A DNA stretch of 64,000 nucleotides from Kitasatospora mediocidica KCTC 9733 (lineage in GTDB: Bacteria > Actinomycetota > Actinomycetes > Streptomycetales > Streptomycetaceae). Positions within the stretch are counted from its first letter, which is position 1. Each line of letters opens with the position of its first letter. The notes beneath the pieces were generated by a model. That model had not been told where the DNA came from, did not search any database, and worked only from the letters and a program-made list of their open reading frames with translations. The position numbers were made by a program, and so were the translations under genes. The DNA lies in the NCBI RefSeq assembly GCF_000744225.1, contig NZ_JQLN01000001.1, positions 248,001 to 312,000 on the forward strand, in the 5' to 3' direction. Positions 43,641-52,657 of this stretch are shown here, in pieces.

Positions 43641-44033
43641 ATGGTGCGCAGCAGCAAGAAGGCCCGGCGTCTGGTGGTCGGCGGTGAGACGTTCCTGTGG
43701 TCGTTGGGACACGAGCACCGCCTGGAACAGGGCCGGTACCGGGACTGCCGCGAGACCCTCACCATCCGCCGCCTCGGAGCGCGCGGGCGACTCCTGATCG
43801 TCTTCCAGGCAGGCGCCGGCCGACGGGTCCCCGACGGATACCTCCCCTCCGGAGCCGTCGGCGCCGCGGAGGGCGGCTTGTTGAACCTGCATGAGCCGGG
43901 CACGGTGAGAGCCCTGCTCGACGAGGCGATGACCGGCGGGTGGCACCCGAACGATCCTCCGGCCGCACAGATGGACGGCTGGCTCCTGTTCGACACAGTG
44001 GCTGTGCGCCGGGGCGTGACCCCGCCCGCCTGA
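43641..44033 (+). CDS. Conserved small protein of unknown function
   Basis: The 130-residue protein begins MVRSSKKARRLVVGGETFLW. It is beta-rich with RLLIVFQAGAGRRVPDGYLP and ends with LHEPGTVRALLDEAMTGGWH-PND. I recall similar proteins as common hypotheticals in Streptomyces, but no function is assigned. No signal peptide, no catalytic motif. It is free-standing. Confidence 0.7.
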   Translation: MVRSSKKARRLVVGGETFLWSLGHEHRLEQGRYRDCRETLTIRRLGARGRLLIVFQAGAGRRVPDGYLPSGAVGAAEGGLLNLHEPGTVRALLDEAMTGGWHPNDPPAAQMDGWLLFDTVAVRRGVTPPA

Positions 44034-44055
44034 AGTCCCACGTCGGTCGGTCAAG

Positions 44056-44187
44056 TCAGCGGGCTCCTGGGGTGAGGGCCGTGCGGTCGAACGGGCCACC
44101 GTGCGCGGCGGCGTACGCGAGGGCGTCGTTGACGGCGTCGAGGCCGAACGACCGGACTCGTTCGGGTGCGAGGTCCAGGGCGCCCCT
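44056..44187 (-). pseudogene. C-terminal scrap of an MDR/zinc-binding dehydrogenase-like gene
   Basis: The minus strand reads ALDLAPERVRSFGLDAVNDA then LAYAAAHGGPFDRTALTPGA-R and a TGA (44056-44058). The F-LDAVNDAL...HGGPF ending resembles the last helix of actinobacterial alcohol dehydrogenase/quinone reductase paralogues. Nothing of the enzyme core is left, and the fragment abuts the stop of the LuxR-type gene. Assigned from recalled pattern only. Confidence 0.4.
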
Positions 44188-45161
44188 CACAGCCAGTCCT
44201 TCCGTACAGCTTCGGCCCCTGCCTGGAAACGGCTTTCGGCGCCCAGACGATTCATCAGGTCCTGCATCATTCGACGCACTGTCCGCAAGGACAGGCCCAG
44301 CTTGCGGCTCGCGGACTGGTCTGTGTGGCCATGGCCCAGCAGTTGCAGCAGAGTGCGCTCGGCCCCGGTGAGGTCCTGGTCGTCACGGGGGGCGGGCTGC
44401 CCGAGATCGGTTCCGCTGCGCCACAGTTCGTCGAACAGTGCGCACAGGGGCTGGATGAGGGCCTCGCCGCGCAGTTCCAGTGCGCCGCGGCGGCCGTCAC
44501 TGGGGTCGGTCGGGACCAGGGCGATGCTGCGGTCGACGATGACCAGTCGAATCGGCAGCAACGGCACGGTGCGCGTCAGACCGCCCAGATCGGTCAACCA
44601 CCGCGCGTAGCGCAGGGTGTCGGGGTCGTTGCGGAAACTGTCCTGGAAGATGCTGCGGATGACCACCCCGCGTTCCAGTGCCACCTGGTTGGGATGCTTG
44701 CCGGCCTGGATGGAATCGGGGCGAACCGCTCCCCCGCGCATCAAGGACAGGCATTCCTCGGTCGCGGTCGCTGCGAGTTCCTCGAGGCGGTCGCGGACGG
44801 CTTCGAGGGAGTCCAGCCGCAGGACCATCTCGTCGTCGGGTCGTCGGTCGATGTACGCGGCGGACAGGGCCGCGATCGCGGTGCGGGTGTTCTCCAGTTG
44901 CTCCTGACGGAAGAGCAGCTGGTTCTGGTTGTGGGCGAGCAGCCTGGTCAGTCCGACCTCCGGACTGACGGCCCGCAGGCTGTCGGATCCGGTCGCGGGC
45001 CGCAGCAGCGTCAGTTCCAGCAGTTCGTCGAGTGCTTCACGCGTCTCCGCTTCCGACAGGTGCAGGCTGGCGGCGATCCGGTCGACCCCCCAGTCCGGCT
45101 CGGCCAACAGAGTCCGGTAGACGCTCTCCGTCAGTGCGCTCAGTCCGAGTGCTTGCAGCAT
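44187..45161 (-). CDS. LuxR-family regulator with N-terminal TrmB-like HTH
   Basis: ATG 45161 has a GAGGGGGAA site upstream and gives 324 residues; longer in-frame sequence upstream is not family-like. Residues 1-60 form a winged-helix (LGLSALTESVYRTLLAEPDW, LHLSEAETREALDELLEL). The middle is a coiled, phospholipase-D-like ligand region (LRLDSLEAVRDRLEELAATA), and residues about 262-320 are a LuxR HTH (DLTGAERTLLQLLGHGHTDQ, SLRTVRRMMQDLMNRLGAES). Such proteins often sit next to secreted peptide or secondary-metabolite genes; here a cluster of secreted proteins is directly upstream on the same strand. Confidence 0.85.
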   Translation of the reverse strand: MLQALGLSALTESVYRTLLAEPDWGVDRIAASLHLSEAETREALDELLELTLLRPATGSDSLRAVSPEVGLTRLLAHNQNQLLFRQEQLENTRTAIAALSAAYIDRRPDDEMVLRLDSLEAVRDRLEELAATATEECLSLMRGGAVRPDSIQAGKHPNQVALERGVVIRSIFQDSFRNDPDTLRYARWLTDLGGLTRTVPLLPIRLVIVDRSIALVPTDPSDGRRGALELRGEALIQPLCALFDELWRSGTDLGQPAPRDDQDLTGAERTLLQLLGHGHTDQSASRKLGLSLRTVRRMMQDLMNRLGAESRFQAGAEAVRKDWL

Positions 45162-45297
45162 CGTTCCCCCTCGATGTCGGTGATCATCATCGGGGCATGG
45201 CGACCGGAGAGGCAATGCTTTTTGGCGAATTGATGGATCATCACATTTGGGGGTTTTGCGGGTGCAGGTGAGGGTTGCGGCGATACCGGCGGGGACG

Positions 45298-45364
45298 CAC
45301 GTCGAAGCCCCGCCGGGCGGGTGACCTTGTCCAGGTCGCCCATGTCCGACGGGGCTTCGACGTG
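45298..45364 (-). terminator. 15-bp inverted repeat downstream of the I36-CHAP gene
   Basis: CACGTCGAAGCCCCG (45298-45312) pairs exactly with CGGGGCTTCGACGTG (45350-45364), loop 37 bases. It is 66 bases beyond the stop of the minus-strand CHAP gene and upstream of the LuxR-type gene, so it insulates the two. Confidence 0.65.
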
Positions 45365-45429
45365 TATGGCTCATCCCGGCTGTGGAGCCGGCCTCACTCC
45401 GGGCGTGCCGGTGATGTACTGATGGTCGA

Positions 45430-46251
45430 TCAGAAGTGCAGCATCCACTGGAAGTCAGCCTGTGCGTCGCTGACGTGGACGTGGCTGCGGGTGCCGTAGG
45501 CGAGGGGGTTGTTCCAGTTGTACTCCTCCACGTCGAAGGAACCGTCGGAGTACACGGCGTTGACGTAGGCGACGTGGCCGACCTTGTGGACGTCGTTGAC
45601 GGCGATGGCACCGACGGTGGGGGTGGTGTTGACGGTGACGCCGACGCTGCGGGCGGCGTTGGCCCAGTTGCCCGCGTCACCCCAGGTGGTGCCGCCCCAG
45701 GAGTTGCTGAAGTTCGGGACGCCGAGACGGCTGGCGATGCGGTAGGCCGCGAAGGCGGTGCAGTTGTCGGCGGCGAAGCCGCGGGTGCCGTGGTCGAAGT
45801 CGTTGGTGGGGCTCTGGTTGCTGGTGCCGCCGCCACCACCGCTGAGGAACTGGTGAGAGGCCTCGTTGTTCTTCAGAGTGGCGTCGAGGTTGCCCTTGGC
45901 GCCGGGGGCGAAGTCCTGGCTGGCGCCGCCGAAGCCGCTGTTGAAGTAGACGCGGACGGTCTGCCCGGTGCGGTTCCACACCGATGCGGCGTTGTTCTTG
46001 ACGCAGACGCCCTGGCCGGCGCCGGAGCCCTTGAACTCGTAGCAGGTCGGCTGGGTGGATCCGAGGTCGCTGATGGAGCCGGTGAAGTCGGAGACCGAGC
46101 CGGCCTGGTTGCTGTTGTAGTAGTAGCAGAACTCCCCTGCGTCGCAGACTCCGTCGCGGGAGGCGGCGAAGGCGGGGGCAGCGCCGATGAGGGGGATGGC
46201 CATGGCCAGTGCGGTGCCGGCGATGGTGAGCGAGGTACGTATCTTCTTCAC
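45430..46251 (-). CDS. Secreted protein with I36-type inhibitor domain and CHAP amidase domain
   Basis: The 273-residue precursor has a signal peptide (KIRTSLTIAGTALAMAIPLI, cleavage after AFA near 29). Residues about 33-130 match the peptidase inhibitor I36 / beta-gamma-crystallin-like pattern (CDAGEFCYYYNSNQAGSVSD, TVRVYFNSGFGGASQDFAPG). Residues about 150-273 are a CHAP domain with the catalytic Cys in FAADNCTAFAAYRIASRLG, His in KVGHVAYVNAVY and FDVEEYNW. CHAP domains cleave peptidoglycan amide bonds. The I36 half may inhibit a peptidase or mediate wall binding. The 94-bp leader to the previous gene carries ACGACCAG/CACGAACCAG repeats. Confidence 0.85.
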   Translation of the reverse strand: MKKIRTSLTIAGTALAMAIPLIGAAPAFAASRDGVCDAGEFCYYYNSNQAGSVSDFTGSISDLGSTQPTCYEFKGSGAGQGVCVKNNAASVWNRTGQTVRVYFNSGFGGASQDFAPGAKGNLDATLKNNEASHQFLSGGGGGTSNQSPTNDFDHGTRGFAADNCTAFAAYRIASRLGVPNFSNSWGGTTWGDAGNWANAARSVGVTVNTTPTVGAIAVNDVHKVGHVAYVNAVYSDGSFDVEEYNWNNPLAYGTRSHVHVSDAQADFQWMLHF

Positions 46252-46345
46252 GGTTTACTCTTTTCGTGACGTGTCATCGACTGGTTGTCTGGTCGTGCTG
46301 TCTGGTTCGTGTTGCCTGGTCGTGCTCGGGTGGTACCGTGCGCGG

Positions 46346-47236
46346 TCAGTGAGTGCGCTGGTACTGCTCCCAGGTCTGGATGGGGATGCGGGGGCCGTCG
46401 TCGGCGCCGTGGTTGGCCAGGCCGTTGAAGCCGAGGTAGTAGTCACCGGTCTGGTTCTGGGCCTGGGTGGACAGATCGGTGTCGCTGATCGCTGCGGCGT
46501 GGATGTGCCACGGCCAGTCGCCCTGGGTGGGGTTGCGGATCCAGGCGGCGAATCCGACCTCGCGCAGCGCCTTGTCGACGGCGGTGCGGGTGGTGCTGGA
46601 CATGCCGTCGATGTTGATGTCCACGACGCCACCGCCGTCGTGGGTGCCCGCGGAGGTGGGATCGCCGCCGGGGTTGTAGGAGCCCTGGGACAGGGTGAGG
46701 TGGAAGCCCAGGAGGCCCTCGGCTGCCGTGAGCATGTTCTGGGTGCGGGTGTCGATGGTGTATCCGTCGCGCTGCAGCTTGGCTCCGGGCCCGATCTGGT
46801 GGGTGACGGTGTATCGGCCCTGGCCGAGTGCGGTGAGGGAGGTGGCGCCGGGCAGTCCGTTGGCGGCCAGACCGCTGTAGCCGAGGGAGCGCTGGAAGGC
46901 GGCGTAGGCGGTGATGGTGGTGGTGCCGAAGTAGCCGTCCACCCAGCGGGCGTCGAGGAAGCCACGGGCCTGCAGGGCCTGCTCGACGGCAAGGACCGAG
47001 TCATGGGCCCCCGGGGTCTGCGTGTTGTCGGCGCGTCGGGGATCGATCTGGGCGGCCAGAACAGTGGCTTCCATGTCCACCACGGGCAGCGCGGTGGTGG
47101 TGGCCGCCGCTGTCTCGGCAGAGGACGGCGGGGTCGCCGCGTGGGCCGGTGCGGCGCTCAGGACCAGGCCGCTCAGGACGGCGACGGCCGCGAGCAGCCG
47201 GGTTGCGGGATTGCGGGTCTTGATGGCGGTTGCCAT
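46346..47236 (-). CDS. Secreted peptidoglycan-binding protein with M15/endolysin-like C-terminus
   Basis: ATG 47236 gives 296 residues; upstream in-frame sequence is not credible. The signal peptide is RLLAAVAVLSGLVLSAAPAHA. A PG_binding_1 module at about 80-140 shows VLAVEQALQARGFLDARWVD and GYFGTTTITAYAAFQRSLGY. The C-terminal domain (about 165-270) has THDGGGVVDINIDGM and DWPWHIHAAAI, the H...D...WHxH arrangement of M15/lysozyme-clan metal-dependent D-Ala-type peptidases, so it probably cleaves cell-wall peptides. It is followed 95 bp later by the I36-CHAP gene, suggesting a shared transcript of wall-active enzymes. Confidence 0.82.
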   Translation of the reverse strand: MATAIKTRNPATRLLAAVAVLSGLVLSAAPAHAATPPSSAETAAATTTALPVVDMEATVLAAQIDPRRADNTQTPGAHDSVLAVEQALQARGFLDARWVDGYFGTTTITAYAAFQRSLGYSGLAANGLPGATSLTALGQGRYTVTHQIGPGAKLQRDGYTIDTRTQNMLTAAEGLLGFHLTLSQGSYNPGGDPTSAGTHDGGGVVDINIDGMSSTTRTAVDKALREVGFAAWIRNPTQGDWPWHIHAAAISDTDLSTQAQNQTGDYYLGFNGLANHGADDGPRIPIQTWEQYQRTH

Positions 47237-47593
47237 GGGGTGGTTCCTTCTGGTTCGGTGGGGGATCGGCCCTGACCTCGTCCCGGTGTCGGGCACCGGC
47301 GGACGAGAGGGCTGAGGGAGGGCTCCCGGCTTGGGGCAGCGCTCAGCGGCACCGCAGGTGGGTGCGGCCGTCCTTGACGTGCTTGCTGCGGGGAGGGGCA
47401 AGGCAGCGTCTGCGCAGGCGCGCTTGCCGGTGTCCGGCGAAGCCGGGTGAGTCGGGTGAGTGGTACGAGCTCAGGTGCCGGCCCGGGGACCGGAACTGCT
47501 CGCTGGACATGACCGGCTTCGCCGAACCTGCCGGACAGTCAGCAACAGCCGTCTGGAACCCGGCGCCACGGCGGTCGCCGTGGCGCCGAGAGG
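47237..47593. other. 357-bp intergenic region on the secreted-protein side
   Basis: It contains the promoter for the peptidoglycan-binding gene and the terminator of the next gene at 47561-47588. No additional gene seen. Confidence 0.45.
47561..47588 (-). terminator. Hairpin downstream of the small secreted protein gene
   Basis: CGGCGCCACGGCG (47561-47573) and CGCCGTGGCGCCG (47576-47588) are perfect 13-bp arms. The hairpin starts 5 bases past the stop codon of the minus-strand gene. Confidence 0.8.
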
Positions 47594-48028
47594 TCAGCAG
47601 CGTTCGTCGGTCTTGACGGCGACGTCGCCGGGGTAGGGAATGGGGCCGGTCCCGTTGAAGCCCAGGGCCTGGGTGCACTGCGACAGGGTGGCGGCGCCGG
47701 AGGACCAGATCTCCACGGAGTTGTGGCCGCACATGGGGTCCTGGACGTCGTGTCCGCCGCCGGTGACGATGGCCGCGCACACATCCCAGCTGCTGTGGGA
47801 GTCGCGGTAGCCCTGCCACACGTACAGGTAGGAGTAGTTCTTGCCGCAGCCCTTGTACTGCTTCACCGACGCCATCGTCTGCCCGCCGACGTTGAGGTAG
47901 GCGGTGCTGCCGATCTGCGTGACGCTGGAACAGCCGGACGGAGTGGAGGCCTGAGCGGTCGCGGGAATCGCGACGAGCATCGGCACGGCAATGGCGGCGA
48001 CGGCAGCGATCTTCTTCAGAATGCGCAT
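47594..48028 (-). CDS. Small secreted cysteine-containing protein
   Basis: ATG 48028 is preceded by AGAGAG and gives 144 residues with a signal peptide (ILKKIAAVAAIAVPMLVAIP, cleavage after AQA near 27). The mature part contains six Cys (SGCSSV, YKGCGKN, WDVCAAI, DPMCGHN, LSQCTQA, terminal ERC), probably three disulfides, and aromatic strands (KNYSYLYVWQGYRDSHSSWD). No family recognised. It is likely an extracellular stable domain expressed alongside the wall-active proteins downstream. Confidence 0.75.
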   Translation of the reverse strand: MRILKKIAAVAAIAVPMLVAIPATAQASTPSGCSSVTQIGSTAYLNVGGQTMASVKQYKGCGKNYSYLYVWQGYRDSHSSWDVCAAIVTGGGHDVQDPMCGHNSVEIWSSGAATLSQCTQALGFNGTGPIPYPGDVAVKTDERC

Positions 48029-48632
48029 GGCGGAACAACTCTCTTTCAGGAAAGGTGAATGAAGGGGCTGCCCTCGGCCGCTGCCAGGGCGATGGAGTGA
48101 GCGTGTTCCGCGGACAGGCCGGACTGCCGAGTCCCCGGTGCCGGGTCGACGGGGCGCTCCGGTCCGCGTCGGGTCACCTGGCGCCGGTCCAGCTCGCCGG
48201 CGCAGCCGGCCAGGGACCTCAAGGCGCGTGGACACCGGCGGATGAGGCGGAAGAGCATGTGGTAACTACCGCTGTGCCGGCCATCAGGGCTGTCACGGTC
48301 GGGCGTTACTGTCGAGCGGGCATCACGCCTGCTCGGTTTGGTTCCTGGAGGTCTTACGTGAGGGCGAGGCGCCAGCCACGCAGGGCTGGTGTGTGCCGCA
48401 GAGCGCGTTCGCAGACGCGGCGCAGGCTCGCGGTCGCCGCATCCGACGTGGCTGCGATGATCGCGGCAGCGATGTGACAGCGGTTGAGATCGACGCGGGA
48501 GCGGATGTGTTCCACCCGGTCTTCGTGTTGGCTGTGGAGCCAGATCAGATCGGTGACTGCTCCAGCCGTCAGCTGCGATGACGCCGGATCAGCACAGATG
48601 AGAGTCACCGCGACCAGATACACGGAATCCGA
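48029..48632. other. 604-bp stretch; possible small minus-strand ORF at 48354-48623
   Basis: The only attractive frame is minus 48354-48623, with AVTDLIWLHSQHEDRVEHIR and DLNRCHIAAAIIAATSDAAT. It reads like a real helical segment but has no clear start or known family. It may be a degraded gene fragment. The remainder near 48029-48250 is promoter and spacer. Confidence 0.3.
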
Positions 48633-48809
48633 TCAGCTCTGTGCTGGTGCGGTGAGGCGAATGCCGTCCCAGTCGAAACCCGAGCCGGTGACGCCGTGCT
48701 GATCGGTCGGGCGATCTGCGACGACGACGCCGCCTACGGCGGTGGTGCCCAGGCCGACGGTGAATGCCACGACCATGGCGGCGCAGACAATGCGTATCGA
48801 GTGGCTCAC
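48633..48809 (-). CDS. Short secreted peptide precursor (58 aa)
   Basis: GTG 48809 has GGGGAGA 7-13 bases upstream. The 58-residue product is a signal peptide (IRIVCAAMVVAFTVGLGTTA, cleavage near VGG) plus about 30 mature residues ending GSGFDWDGIRLTAPAQS. Short extracellular peptides of this type are common in Streptomyces and easily missed. Function unknown. Confidence 0.55.
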   Translation of the reverse strand: MSHSIRIVCAAMVVAFTVGLGTTAVGGVVVADRPTDQHGVTGSGFDWDGIRLTAPAQS

Positions 48810-49328
48810 GACTGTTCTCCCCTGTTTCGTCACCAACGCGGTGCCCGTGAATGGTTCGCGGAACTCGCCCCGGTTCTTGTGGCGTTCTCCGCTGCTGAGA
48901 AAGATCCTGCCGTCCACACACGGCGGTGTCACTGCTTCAGAGGTGGCACCAAGTCGCTTGGCAGCTAGGTGCAAGATCATCTCGAAGTCAGCGCGTTCGG
49001 CGCACTGAGTGGACTCCGAGGATGCTGATCGTGGGACGCCTGGAGCCTTACGAGCCAAGGGAGTTGTTCACCGACTCGCGCCGGGCCCACGTGCTCGCAC
49101 AGATCGTCCACCCGGACGCAGGACCGGGCAAGCAAGCCTGTGATCCCGCTTTCAGCCATGCGCAGCGCGATTGCCCTGCCTACGCTGCCGGTACGGCCAG
49201 GGCATGCCAGACAAGATCACCGGAGAGAGTCCGCCGGGACCGCGCGAACGCCTGCGGCAAGCCCTCGCGAAACGGCGCGAGGTCATCTTGCCCGCACGCG
49301 GCGCGTTCGGCAGGGACGAGGTTGACGT

Positions 49329-49600
49329 GTGAGCAAGCCGCTTCGGACTCTGCTCGGCGCGTCGATCCTCGCCAACACGGGCGACGGCATCCGTGACACT
49401 GCGCCAGCAACTGACACGCCCCGAGATCCGAGGAGCAGTCGGCGGCGCCTACCGCACCATCATCATGGGATCCATGCCCGCCGGCGCAGCGCTCGGCGCG
49501 CTGCTGCAGAGCATGCTGGGAACCCCTCACCCCTTCCTGCTCTTCGGCGCGAGCATGGAGCTGCTGGCGATCCCCGTCTACGGGACCACGATCAGGCGGC
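49329..49600 (+). pseudogene. MFS transporter pseudogene with internal deletion
   Basis: GTG 49329 overlaps an upstream stop (GTGA). The first codons SKPLRTLLGASILANTGDGI match TM1 of an MFS exporter. After GACGGCATCCGTGAC the frame changes and the sequence resumes in the C-terminal half: LRQQLTRPEIRGAVGGAYRT then IIMGSMPAGAALGALLQSML. About 300 residues are missing between. The preceding small frame ending RREVILPARGAFGRDEVDV (about 49213-49332) may be the tail of its former partner. Confidence 0.6.
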
Positions 49601-49800
49601 CGGCGAGGTCTACGGCCTGCACTGCTCGAACGGCCCGTGGGCCATCTCGCGGGTCTTCAGCAACGGCAACGGCTCGCCGTGGGTCTGGTCGAACGGCATC
49701 GGCGCCCCGTAGCGGGCGGCCACCGACGGCGCGGCAGCGACCGGCTCGCTCGGGTCCCCCGGATCCGGGCGGGCGGGTCGGCCCATCGGCGGGGAGGGCC

Positions 49801-50919
49801 TCACACGGGGGCGTCGGGCAGTTCGGTCGACGCCGGGCGGCTCTCCGGCTGCGAGGGACCGTCGGTGCGCGGTGCGTTCCCGGCGGGACCGGTGAGGTCG
49901 GACACCACCAACTCGGCCGCCCGCACCGGGTCCCCACCTGCGCGGGCGAGCAGTGCGGCCACGTCGTAGCCCGCGTCGAGCGTCTCCCGGTGGGTCACCT
50001 CCATACGGTGCACCGACTCGTAGCGCGGTGAGCTGAGCGCCGCACCGAGGTCGGGGCGCAGCCGCTCCAACTCCAGGACGACCCTCCAGGCGTCGTCCTC
50101 GATCCGGGCCCGCCGCTCCGGGTCGCAGGCCGCGATGGCCTCGTCGGTTTCGGCTGAGCCGGGCTCGCAGGCGGCCAGGGCCGGCAGGAGTTCGGGGACG
50201 CCCAGGATCGCCGCCGCGTCGAGGATGAGGTGGCGGGACCAGTCGTCGGTGCCCAGCAGTTGCGCGATCAGTGGGACGGCCCGTGGGTCGTGCCGTCGGG
50301 CCAGCCCCCGCGCGCCCTCCTCCCGGACCTCGCCGTCCTCATCGGTGGTGCACTCCCACAGCGCGTCCCTGATGGCGGTCGTGTCCTGCTCCAGCAGGGT
50401 TCCCAGCGCGAAGGCCGCCCAGTTGCGGACCTCGGGGTCCTGGTCCCGAGTGAGCCGGATCAGCGCCCGGATGTCGGGCCCGTCGGGCAGTCCGCTGAAG
50501 ACGATCTGCGAGGCGACCACACGCCGCAGCTCGACGTCCTCGTGTGCGGAGAGCCTGACCAGCACCGGAACGGCGCGCGGGTCCTGCGCCCGGTGCAGGG
50601 CGCAGACGAGGGAGTGCAGGACGCGGGACTCTGTCTCCACCTCGGCCAGCGCGATCAGGGCGGTTGCCACCTCACGCCGCAGCGGCGCGTGCTCGGCGGC
50701 CGCGTATCCCGCCAGATCACAGCCCACCCCGCGCTCCAGGACGTCGGCCGACCCCAGCAGCCCCTGCGCGCAGCGCAACGCGCTCTCCCCGCTCTCCCCC
50801 GCCGTCACGGCCTGCGAGAGCACCGCCCAGTAGGCGTGCCCGTCGTCGTCCGCCTGCGAGTCCTCCGCCACCCGCGCTGCCGTCATCAAGCGCCCTGCCA
50901 GCCCCGCCACGTTGTCCAT
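49801..50919 (-). CDS. HEAT-repeat protein
   Basis: ATG 50919 gives 372 residues. At least five HEAT/PBS-lyase-type repeats occupy about 60-255: LRREVATALIALAEVE, DPRAVPVLVRLSAHEDVELR, DIRALIRLTRDQDPEVRNWA, AIRDALWECTTDEDGEVREE and DPRAVPLIAQLLGTDDWSRH. The rest is helical with an acidic, Pro-rich tail. HEAT solenoids are protein-binding scaffolds; the partner is unknown. No signal peptide. It is divergent from the membrane-protein gene downstream on the other strand. Confidence 0.82.
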   Translation of the reverse strand: MDNVAGLAGRLMTAARVAEDSQADDDGHAYWAVLSQAVTAGESGESALRCAQGLLGSADVLERGVGCDLAGYAAAEHAPLRREVATALIALAEVETESRVLHSLVCALHRAQDPRAVPVLVRLSAHEDVELRRVVASQIVFSGLPDGPDIRALIRLTRDQDPEVRNWAAFALGTLLEQDTTAIRDALWECTTDEDGEVREEGARGLARRHDPRAVPLIAQLLGTDDWSRHLILDAAAILGVPELLPALAACEPGSAETDEAIAACDPERRARIEDDAWRVVLELERLRPDLGAALSSPRYESVHRMEVTHRETLDAGYDVAALLARAGGDPVRAAELVVSDLTGPAGNAPRTDGPSQPESRPASTELPDAPV

Positions 50920-51182
50920 AGGCGCATTCTTGCCCGAAGGACCTGGTGGCGGGCACTGGATTTCCACAGCGGAAGCTCCCGCGCCGGCGGCGCCCTCGGG
51001 TGGCAGGACGGTGCGGTGGGGCCAGGCCGGGCTGTCGAGTGACGGACCGTCGGCTCTGCCGATGGGCGCGAGGCGAGCCGACGCCGTCCACCATCGTTCG
51101 ATTTCAGCGGATATGACGATGCGTCAAGTCGGTCTCGCCCGTGGGGTATCCAGGTGTCGGCGGCCGCCCTACGGTGGCTGCC

Positions 51183-52439
51183 ATGACGACGGATCCGCCC
51201 CGAGCGCCTCAATCATCCAGACTGGCTCTCGTGCCGCAAAGCCGTCCTGGCTACCTCTGCTCCCCCGTGTGGTCAGCGCTGTCGGGCGCGCTGACGCTCG
51301 GGGTTGTCACGCTCCCGCTGGTGGCGCTGTTGGGGTTGATCAACCTGCACGCCTTCCTGAGCGGGGCACTGGCCGACGTCTACCTCTTCGTCACGCTCGG
51401 CCTCTGCGTCGGCTTCGCCTTCGCCGTGGGACGACGCCACGACGTCCACCGGGTCGAGTTCCTCCCCGCGGGCCGGCCCACCGAGTTGCGGGTCGTCCGG
51501 ATGGTCGGGCGCAGCAGCATGCCCATCGGGGACCTGCGGGAGGCGACGGCCGTCGAGCACATCGAGACGCCCTACGACGAGTGTGATCCGGACCCTGAGT
51601 GCTCCCTCGGCGTGGAGGTCCGACTCCACACCGCGCTCGGCCTGGTGTCGTCCCCACGGCATCTGCGGACCAGCCTGCGGGCGGCGGGCGACGAGTTGGA
51701 CGCGATGCTGCCGGACGGCATCACCACGGCAAGGCGGACCGAGTACTCCCCTCGCCGCCGCCCCACCATCGAGCAGGAACGCAAATCCTGGTGGCGACTC
51801 GAACAGGTCGCCGGGGCGTGGAATCTCTCGACCGCCGATGCCAGGGCCCTCGCACTGCGCCTGCAGGTTCGCTGTTCCGTCAAATCCAGCGGTTCCACCT
51901 ATGACCCGGGCGTGACGCTGTACGAGCCCTACGCGGTGAAGATGGTCGCCGGGCAGCTCGCGGACGGCACGGTCGCGCGCTACGCCGTCTCGGTTCTGCT
52001 GGAGCAGTTGGCACGCGTCGGCGCGCCCGGCGAGCCGATCGTGCCCGCCCGCCGGGCGCACAGGACCAGGGAGCTGTTCTTCGAACGCTTTCTGGTCGCG
52101 CTGCTGGGCGAGGCGGAACTCACCGCCCGCTGCGAGGTGCTGCGCCGGCTGCTGCAGGCCTGGGGACACACCCACCGTGGGGAGAGTGACCCCGGCGCGC
52201 TGCCCACCGAGGTGGCGGCCTACCTGTCCTACGTCCAGTACTCGCTGTGCTGTGCCGCGCATCGTCAGGACCTGCCGGCGCACGTACCGCCGCCGACCTC
52301 GCTGGACTGCCCCGCCGGCCCGTGGAGCGGCCCGGCGGGCATGCCTGCAGCCGACGAGCTCGCCGCCCACGTCCAGCGGGCGCTGGCCGACAGGCCCGTC
52401 GTGCGCCTGCGGAGGCAGCAGTCTCCTGAGCTCGCCTGA
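51183..52439 (+). CDS. Membrane protein of unknown function
   Basis: ATG 51183 gives 418 residues. Two transmembrane segments lie at about 30-53 (LSGALTLGVVTLPLVALLGL) and 65-85 (VYLFVTLGLCVGFAFAVG), followed by a 330-residue cytoplasmic part with beta strands (FLPAGRPTELRVVRMVGRSS), then helices (FFERFLVALLGEAELTARCE). No recognisable catalytic motif and no family I can name. It has no obvious operon partner. Confidence 0.72.
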   Translation: MTTDPPRAPQSSRLALVPQSRPGYLCSPVWSALSGALTLGVVTLPLVALLGLINLHAFLSGALADVYLFVTLGLCVGFAFAVGRRHDVHRVEFLPAGRPTELRVVRMVGRSSMPIGDLREATAVEHIETPYDECDPDPECSLGVEVRLHTALGLVSSPRHLRTSLRAAGDELDAMLPDGITTARRTEYSPRRRPTIEQERKSWWRLEQVAGAWNLSTADARALALRLQVRCSVKSSGSTYDPGVTLYEPYAVKMVAGQLADGTVARYAVSVLLEQLARVGAPGEPIVPARRAHRTRELFFERFLVALLGEAELTARCEVLRRLLQAWGHTHRGESDPGALPTEVAAYLSYVQYSLCCAAHRQDLPAHVPPPTSLDCPAGPWSGPAGMPAADELAAHVQRALADRPVVRLRRQQSPELA

Positions 52440-52657
52440 TCCGGCCTCACGGCCTCACAGCCTGCGGCAGGGCGTCGCGCGGCAGGGGTTTCGGGGGACG
52501 TCGTCCTGCGAGGCAGTGGTCGGTGGTCGGCGACAGCCGCGGTCACTGCTCACGGGCGCGCCGCGAGCCGATGCCGCGCCGTAGCGCTGGTGGGCGGGCG
52601 GGCGGCGCCCCGGCCGGCCGGTAGTGGCCGGCCGGGGCGGTCGTGCGTCTACGGCGG
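52440..52657. other. Spacer between the membrane protein gene and the MITE
   Basis: No gene seen. A GC-rich GGCCGGCCGG tract lies at about 52612-52640. Confidence 0.35.
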
